Shown here piece after piece: positions 58,162 to 64,000 of a DNA stretch of 64,000 nt. Made by a program: the position numbers and the translations under genes. Origin of the DNA: Micromonospora haikouensis (GTDB lineage Bacteria > Actinomycetota > Actinomycetes > Mycobacteriales > Micromonosporaceae); the NCBI RefSeq assembly GCF_900091595.1, contig NZ_FMCW01000014.1, forward strand, positions 1 through 64,000. The letters are read 5' to 3'. Below the pieces are notes generated by a model. That model was not told the DNA's origin. It was given only the letters and a program-made list of their open reading frames with translations, and did not search any database. Every line of letters begins with the position of its first letter. Position 1 is the first letter of the stretch.

Positions 58162-59436
58162 TCAGCCGCCGCTGGCCGACGGCGTCGGCGCGGGCGAACC
58201 CCCGCCGGCCACCGCCCCCGGGTGCGGCGACGCGGTGTGCGGGCTGGGCCGCAGCCCGGCCGGGACGGGCAGGGCGCTGCCCTTGGCGAACTCGTCCCAG
58301 CTGACGTTCCAGGCCGTCCAGCCGTTGCCGGCCCGCAGCGGCACCTCGGTGCCCGTGACGGTGACGAGGTCGCCGACCTGGGTGATGCCCATCAGCCAGT
58401 CCGCGGCGGCGGCGGAGACGTTGGCGCAGCCGTGCGAGACGTTGGTGAAGCCCTGGTCGCCCTCCGACCACGGCGCGGAGTGGATGAACTCCCCGCCCCA
58501 GGTGAGCCGCTGGGCGTCGTCGACGTCGACGACGTAGCCGCCGTCGGGCTCGCCGCGGGTGTCGAACGTCGTCCGCTCGTGCTTCTCCATGATCACCATC
58601 TTGCCGCTGGAGCTGGGCGTGCTCGGCTTGCCGAGGCTGACCGGGATCCGGCGGACCAGCTTGCCGTCGCGGAAGACCGACATCTGCTTGCTGGCGTTGT
58701 CGATGTCGACCGAGACCTGCCGGCCGATCTTCGAGGTGGCCCGGTGCTCGGCGTCGCCCACCAGGTCCTTGCCGATCGGCAGCCCCTCCAGCGCCGCGCG
58801 GACGCTGATCTTCGTGCCCGGCCGCCAGAAGTCGGGCGCCCGGTAGTAGGCCTGGCTGCCGTCCTCCAGCCAGGACCAGGTGCCCGGCTGCGGCGGGTCG
58901 GTCTTGACGAACAGCCGCTTCTGCACCGCTGCGCGGGCCTCCTGCGGCACCCCCGGGTCGAACGCCACCGTCACGGGCATCGCGGTGCCGTACGTCTGGT
59001 TGCCCGTGAAGTAGAGCGTGCTGGTGATCGCCGGCTTCGTCGGCTTCGGCGCGGTGGTGAACGTCGTCGTGCGGGTGGCGGTCCTCCCGCCGTCCCCCGT
59101 CACCGTCACCTCGGCGGTGTACGTCCGCCCGCCGGCCAGCGGAGCGCCGGGCACCCAGCTCGTCCCGTCCTCCCGGGGCTCTCCCGCGACCTGCCGGCCC
59201 TTGTCGTCGGTGAGCCGGACGCCGGTGACCCTGCCGTGGGCCACGCTCGTGCCGATCTCGGCACTGACCGGGACGTCCCGGGTCCGGTCGGCGGGCGTCA
59301 GCTCGACCGCCGGCGGCGGCGCGACCCGCGCGGCCCGCTCGGCGACCTTCCTCTCCCCGGCGGTGCATCCGCCGAGGATCAGTGGTGTGGCTGCGATGGT
59401 TACCGCCAATAGCGTCAATCGCCGCCTCACGTCCAT
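58162..59436 (-). CDS. L,D-transpeptidase lipoprotein (YkuD, mycobacterial Ldt-like)
   Basis: A 424-residue periplasmic-side cell-wall enzyme. The signal has a lipobox LILGGC. Two Ig-like domains (about 45-240) precede the YkuD domain (about 248-380) with the catalytic motif GFTNVSHGCANVS, Cys337, and GGEFIHSAPW. It forms 3->3 crosslinks in peptidoglycan, as LdtMt2 of mycobacteria. The Pro/Ser tail (395-424) is probably disordered. AAGGGG lies 8 nt before the ATG. Its convergent neighbour is the SMP-30-like gene. Confidence 0.94.
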   Translation of the reverse strand: MDVRRRLTLLAVTIAATPLILGGCTAGERKVAERAARVAPPPAVELTPADRTRDVPVSAEIGTSVAHGRVTGVRLTDDKGRQVAGEPREDGTSWVPGAPLAGGRTYTAEVTVTGDGGRTATRTTTFTTAPKPTKPAITSTLYFTGNQTYGTAMPVTVAFDPGVPQEARAAVQKRLFVKTDPPQPGTWSWLEDGSQAYYRAPDFWRPGTKISVRAALEGLPIGKDLVGDAEHRATSKIGRQVSVDIDNASKQMSVFRDGKLVRRIPVSLGKPSTPSSSGKMVIMEKHERTTFDTRGEPDGGYVVDVDDAQRLTWGGEFIHSAPWSEGDQGFTNVSHGCANVSAAAADWLMGITQVGDLVTVTGTEVPLRAGNGWTAWNVSWDEFAKGSALPVPAGLRPSPHTASPHPGAVAGGGSPAPTPSASGG

Positions 59437-59502
59437 GTTCCGCACCCCTTTTCCGCTCCCCTTTGGCCACATTCTGTACGGCGTTACGGGAGGCCCGGTG
59501 CA

Positions 59503-59514
59503 TTTTCCGGAAAA
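59503..59514. promoter_or_regulatory. Perfect palindrome upstream of the transpeptidase gene
   Basis: TTTTCCGGAAAA, a 12-bp perfect palindrome with AT-rich arms, lies 67 nt upstream of the L,D-transpeptidase start. It is a possible operator; no regulator is assigned. Confidence 0.4.
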
Positions 59515-59633
59515 GGCGCGGAGCTATTGTCGGCAGTTTCGGCGACGGCGGGTCGAAAATGGTGAACCGCGCCCGGAGGGCCCGGTGTCACCGATCGGCC
59601 CTTCCGCCGGCGGACGACCGGTTCGCCCCGCCG

Positions 59634-61313
59634 TCAGTCCCAGTCCTGGTCGCCGTGGTTGCGGTCCCACCGGCCGCCCACGGGAGGGGTGTCCAGGCGG
59701 GTGGCGGCCACGGCGTTGCCAGCCAGGTCGTTGTCCTCGACCCGGCAGCCCACGCAGCTGCCCCGCTCGGTGATCCAGAGCCCGTGCGTCTGGGTGCGCT
59801 CGTCGTGGTTGTCCCAGATCCGGTTGCCCCGGATGGTGGCCGAGTCGACGTGCGCGTTGACCGTGATCCCGGCCCGGCACTGCGGCGCGGGCGGCAGCTC
59901 GTACGCCGTCCCCGGCAGCGGGGTGTCCCCGCTCCAGGCGGTGTACGCGTCGGGGCGTACGGGGGCGAGGGTGAGCCCGGTGTCGTCGTTGGCGGCGACC
60001 AGGGCGACCCGCTTGCCGACCCGCAGCACCTTGCCCCGGTGCCCGTCGTGCTGCCAGCCGGCGGTCCGGTCGACCAGCGACCGCTCGTTGTAGCGGACGG
60101 ACTCGCCGCCCGCGCCGTACGCGCCGGCGCACTGGCGGCCGTTGTTGCGGATGCGGTTGTTGAGCAGCACGGCGTCGACCATCGGCCGGTCGATCCGGAT
60201 GGCATCGAGGCCGTTGCCCCAGAAGTCGTTGCTGTCGATCACCACGTCCGTCGCCGCGCCGTGATAACCGCGCCCGAGGTCGTGCTCGTGGTAGCCGTAC
60301 GCGCCGTTGCCGCTGATCCGGTTGCCGCGCACCGTGTACGGGCCCGGGGTGTTGCCCATGCTGACGCCGTCGCGGACGTTGCCGTCGATGACGCAGTCGG
60401 CCAGCAGGCCGCCCCGGCCGGCGACCCCGGAGGTGCCCTCGGCGGAGACGTCGAAGCCGGCCTCCAGGTTGCCCGTCATCGTGCACGCGGAGACGATCAG
60501 CCCGTCGGCGCCCCAGTCGGAGATGCCGAACCGGTTGCCCTGGCTGTGGCAGCCGACGATCCGGTAGCCGCGCGGCGGCGGCCAGTTGGCCTTCTGGAGT
60601 TCCAGGAAGATGCCGTTGGTGCCGTTGCCCAGCGCGGTGCAGTTGGCGATGGTGAGCCGCTCCACGGTGCCCCAACCGCCGATGCCGACGCCGATCCCGG
60701 CGCCGCCCATCTCCTGGCCGTTGTCGAGGCGGCCGCAGCCGACGACCACCACCCCCTCGATCAGGCTGTCCTGGAGGAAGTCGCAGCCCAGGCCGGTGGC
60801 CGCCGTGTGGTGGATGTAGAGGTTACGGAAGACGCCGCGCACCACGTACTGCAGGCCGAGGCCCTTGGCGAGGTAGTTGTACTCGGCCATGGCCACGCCG
60901 GAGCCGTCGATCTCGAAGTCGGCGAAGGTGCAGTCGGCGATGTGCCGGTCGCGGTCCGCGCCGTGCTGGAGGGTGGTCCAGAACGCCAGCGGCGTCGGGT
61001 CGGCCCGGTTGCCCTCGTTGCTGAGCAGGAACCGGGTCGCGCCGGGGCCGGCCCCGATCAGGGACACCCCGCTGCGCCAGACCGTGCCCGCGTCGCGGAT
61101 GGAGTAGATGCCGGGCGGGCAGTAGATGACCCGTGCCCGCCCGTCGGCGGCGTAGCCGTCGCCGAGGCGGTCCACGAGGGCGGCGAGCGCCGGCTGGTCG
61201 TTGGTCACCCCGTCGCCGCGCAGTCCGTACCGGGTGGCGTCGCAGTGCAGCGGTGCCCCGGCGACGGCCGGGCGACGGTCTCGGACGGCGGCGGGCAGGC
61301 CCTGGTACGGCAC
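59634..61313 (-). CDS. Right-handed parallel beta-helix protein without a signal peptide
   Basis: A 559-residue protein. The N-terminal part has the pectate-lyase-3/GH28-like motif ATRYGLRGDGVTNDQPALAALVD, followed by PPGIYSIRDAG and a long beta-helix of repeats such as IVGCHSQGNRFGISDWGADGLIVSACTMTGN and VIDSNDFWGNGLDAIRI. Some 20 Asn/Asp turns recur every 20-25 residues. GTG 61313 follows GGGGAGAG; no signal peptide or lipobox is seen with this or the upstream frames. Such proteins cut polysaccharides or act as tailspikes; a cytosolic or unusual export route is odd. Confidence 0.82.
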   Translation of the reverse strand: MPYQGLPAAVRDRRPAVAGAPLHCDATRYGLRGDGVTNDQPALAALVDRLGDGYAADGRARVIYCPPGIYSIRDAGTVWRSGVSLIGAGPGATRFLLSNEGNRADPTPLAFWTTLQHGADRDRHIADCTFADFEIDGSGVAMAEYNYLAKGLGLQYVVRGVFRNLYIHHTAATGLGCDFLQDSLIEGVVVVGCGRLDNGQEMGGAGIGVGIGGWGTVERLTIANCTALGNGTNGIFLELQKANWPPPRGYRIVGCHSQGNRFGISDWGADGLIVSACTMTGNLEAGFDVSAEGTSGVAGRGGLLADCVIDGNVRDGVSMGNTPGPYTVRGNRISGNGAYGYHEHDLGRGYHGAATDVVIDSNDFWGNGLDAIRIDRPMVDAVLLNNRIRNNGRQCAGAYGAGGESVRYNERSLVDRTAGWQHDGHRGKVLRVGKRVALVAANDDTGLTLAPVRPDAYTAWSGDTPLPGTAYELPPAPQCRAGITVNAHVDSATIRGNRIWDNHDERTQTHGLWITERGSCVGCRVEDNDLAGNAVAATRLDTPPVGGRWDRNHGDQDWD

Positions 61314-61555
61314 TGCGCTCTCCCCTCGCGCGGGCGGGCGACCGGGCGGTCGCGGACGGACGACAGGCGGTCGCCGCCCGCGCGGATTTCCCGGCAACAG
61401 CAGGGAGAAACGGAAGGGGAAAAGGATCGGATCGAGCTGACCGGATGCTCGGTGAATGAGCGGCGATCCGGATCGGGAACGTACTTCCGGCCCATTCGGC
61501 GGGGCGCGAGCGAAAAGGGACGGCAGGGAGGGCGGGGCGGGCGGTATGGGCGTTT

Positions 61556-61588
61556 CCGGTCCCGGCGGCGCGCTGCCGCCGGGACCGG
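61556..61588 (-). terminator. Terminator hairpin after the E2 gene
   Basis: A 14-bp perfect stem CCGGTCCCGGCGGC/GCCGCCGGGACCGG (61556-61569 and 61575-61588) with a 5-nt loop begins 1 nt after the E2 stop on the minus strand. Confidence 0.85.
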
Positions 61589-61589
61589 C

Positions 61590-62983
61590 TCACACGTTGG
61601 CGACCAGCAGGGCGGGCTGCTCCACGCAGTCCGCGACGTGCCGCAGGAAGCCGCCGGCCACCCCGCCGTCGCAGACCCGGTGGTCGAAGGTGAGGCTGAG
61701 CTGCGTCACCTTGCGCACGGCGAGCTGACCGTCGACGACCCACGGCTTGTCCACGATCCGTCCCACGCCGAGCAGCGCCGCCTCGGGGTGGTTGATGATC
61801 GGGGTGGAGCCGTCGACGCCGAACACGCCGTAGTTGTTGAGGGTGAACGTGCCGCCGGTGAGGCGGGCCGGCGGCAGGGTGCCGGCCCGGGCGGCGGCGG
61901 TGGTCTCGGCCAGCGCCGCGGCCAGCTCCCGGGTGGTCAGCAGGTGCGCGTCGCGCAGCACCGGGACGACCAGGCCCCGGTCGGTCTGCGCGGCGATGCC
62001 CAGGTGCACCCCGCGGGACTGGACGATCCGCTGCCCCTCGGTGTCGACGCGCGCGTTGAGCTGCGGGAAGCGGCGCAGGCCGCTGAGGCAGATCCGGGCC
62101 AGCAGGGCCAGCAGGCTCACCGGCGCGTCCGGGGTCGCGGCGTTGATCGCCCGGCGGGTCTCCACCAGGGCGGTGGCGTCCGCGTCGACCCAGATGGTCA
62201 CCTCGGGGATCTCCCGCCGGCTGCGGGAGAGCTTGTCGGCGATCACCTTGCGGACGCCGGTGAGCGGGACGACCAGGTCCTCCTCGCCCGCCGGCACGGC
62301 GACCCGTCCCGCCGCGGTCGGGCCGTCGGCCCCACCGGTCGGGGCCGCGTCGGGGCGGTCGGGCACCGGGGTGGGCCGGGGGGCCGGGGCCGGGCCGGCG
62401 AGGGCCGCCTCGACGTCGGCCCGGCGCACCACCCCGCCCGGGCCGCTCCCGCGCAGGGTGGCCGGGTCGATGCCGTGCTCCCGGGCCAGCCGCCGGACGA
62501 TCGGGGAGATCACCAGGGCGACCGCGCCCCCGGGTACCGCCGCCGGCCCGGAAGCCGCCGCGACGGGCGCGGGGGCCGGGGCGGGCGCGAAATCGGGGGC
62601 CGGGGCGGGTTCGGGGGCGACGGAGAGCCGGGGCCGGCGGCGTCGCCGACCCGCCGCGCCGTGCCCGGTGCCGTACCCGATGAGGACGTTGCCGCTGCCG
62701 GCGCGCTCCTCCTCCCGGTAGGTGGCGTGCCCGGCGGGCTCGCCGTCGGCGGGCGCGATGGTGATCAGCGGCTGGCCGACCGGGCGCGTCTCGCCCGCCG
62801 CGCCGTGCAGGGCCACCACCCGCCCGGCATACGGGCAGGGCACGTCCACGACGGCCTTCGCGGTCTCCACCTCGACCACGCTCTGGTCCACCGTCACGGT
62901 GTCGCCGACGGCGACCCGCCATTCGACGATCTCCGCCTCGGTCAGCCCCTCGCCGAGGTCGGGCAGGAGGAACACCTGCTCGG

Positions 62984-62987
<4 letters not shown>
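61590..62987 (-). CDS. Dihydrolipoamide acyltransferase E2 of a 2-oxoacid dehydrogenase
   Basis: A 465-residue core subunit. The lipoyl domain (1-78) carries Lys44 in VVEVETAKAVVDVP, the lipoate attachment site. A Pro/Ala-rich linker leads to the peripheral subunit-binding domain (about 160-198; SPIVRRLAREHGIDPATLRGSGPGGVVRRADVEAAL) and the catalytic domain with His436 and Asp440 in FDHRVCDGG. The order is typical of pyruvate or branched-chain complexes in actinobacteria. Its start overlaps the E1-beta stop by 4 nt. Acyl preference is not certain. Confidence 0.94.

Positions 62988-64000
<1,013 letters not shown>

Overview
The window is very GC-rich chromosomal DNA from an actinomycete. It carries lsr2, a complete ergothioneine operon, an HspR-type (HAIR) operator before lon, a secreted CBM2 cellulase, many GTG starts, 4-nt gene overlaps and apparently leaderless promoters. 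Together these suggest Micromonosporaceae, most likely Micromonospora or a close relative. That assignment is an inference from gene content and style; no rRNA or marker comparison was possible. I saw no tRNA, rRNA, CRISPR array, prophage or intact insertion sequence.

Layout. 1-483: C-rich non-coding DNA with two related palindromic repeats. 484-1523: a small unknown gene translationally coupled to an AbiEii-like nucleotidyltransferase. 1687-6752: a Tat-exported 5'-nucleotidase, a geranylgeranyl-reductase-type flavoprotein with a small partner, and a winged-helix-like peptide coupled to a 14-TM MFS exporter. 6835-12794: a cell-surface/exopolysaccharide block (LPXTG protein, DUF4012 protein, WcaI-type glycosyltransferase, low-Mr tyrosine phosphatase, Wzz-type tyrosine kinase). 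13123-14936: small membrane proteins and a GDT1/UPF0016 manganese exporter behind a yybP-ykoY Mn2+ riboswitch. 14995-20940: egtABCD, preceded on the same strand by an ECF sigma factor and a membrane protein. 21491-24293: a Ser/Thr kinase and a UDP-sugar dehydrogenase. 24297-29603: a two-component system with an ABC/FtsX exporter.

29877-34922 is more accessory in character. It holds a secreted protein of unknown function, a fragment resembling the C-terminus of GalU, a regulator lacking its DNA-binding domain with different codon use, an Ntn-type lipoprotein amidase and an ArsB/SLC13-type permease. 35011-43597 contains secreted polysaccharide hydrolases (a GH13 amylase with two starch-binding modules and a GH9-CBM2 cellulase), each with a candidate operator, and between them an asparagine synthetase/M15-like pair. 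43672-50156 holds a 2H phosphoesterase, a DEAD-box helicase, a doxX/marR divergon with duplicated operators, lon and lsr2. 50370-64000 contains a secreted Asn/Gly-rich protein, a DUF2726 protein, a DICT-domain protein, a CBS-BON protein, DoxX-like and FKBP proteins, a STAS protein, an SMP-30-like protein, an L,D-transpeptidase, a beta-helix protein, and the E2 and E1-beta genes of a branched-chain-type 2-oxoacid dehydrogenase reaching the right edge.

Regulation is the most informative layer. The Mn riboswitch, the HAIR element and the paired MarR operators are direct sequence calls. The amylase and cellulase operators are plausible but weaker. The best candidates for something undescribed are the 484-1523 gene pair, the asparagine synthetase/M15-like pair, the secreted protein at 29877, and the repeat palindromes at 92-148 and 47158-47203.
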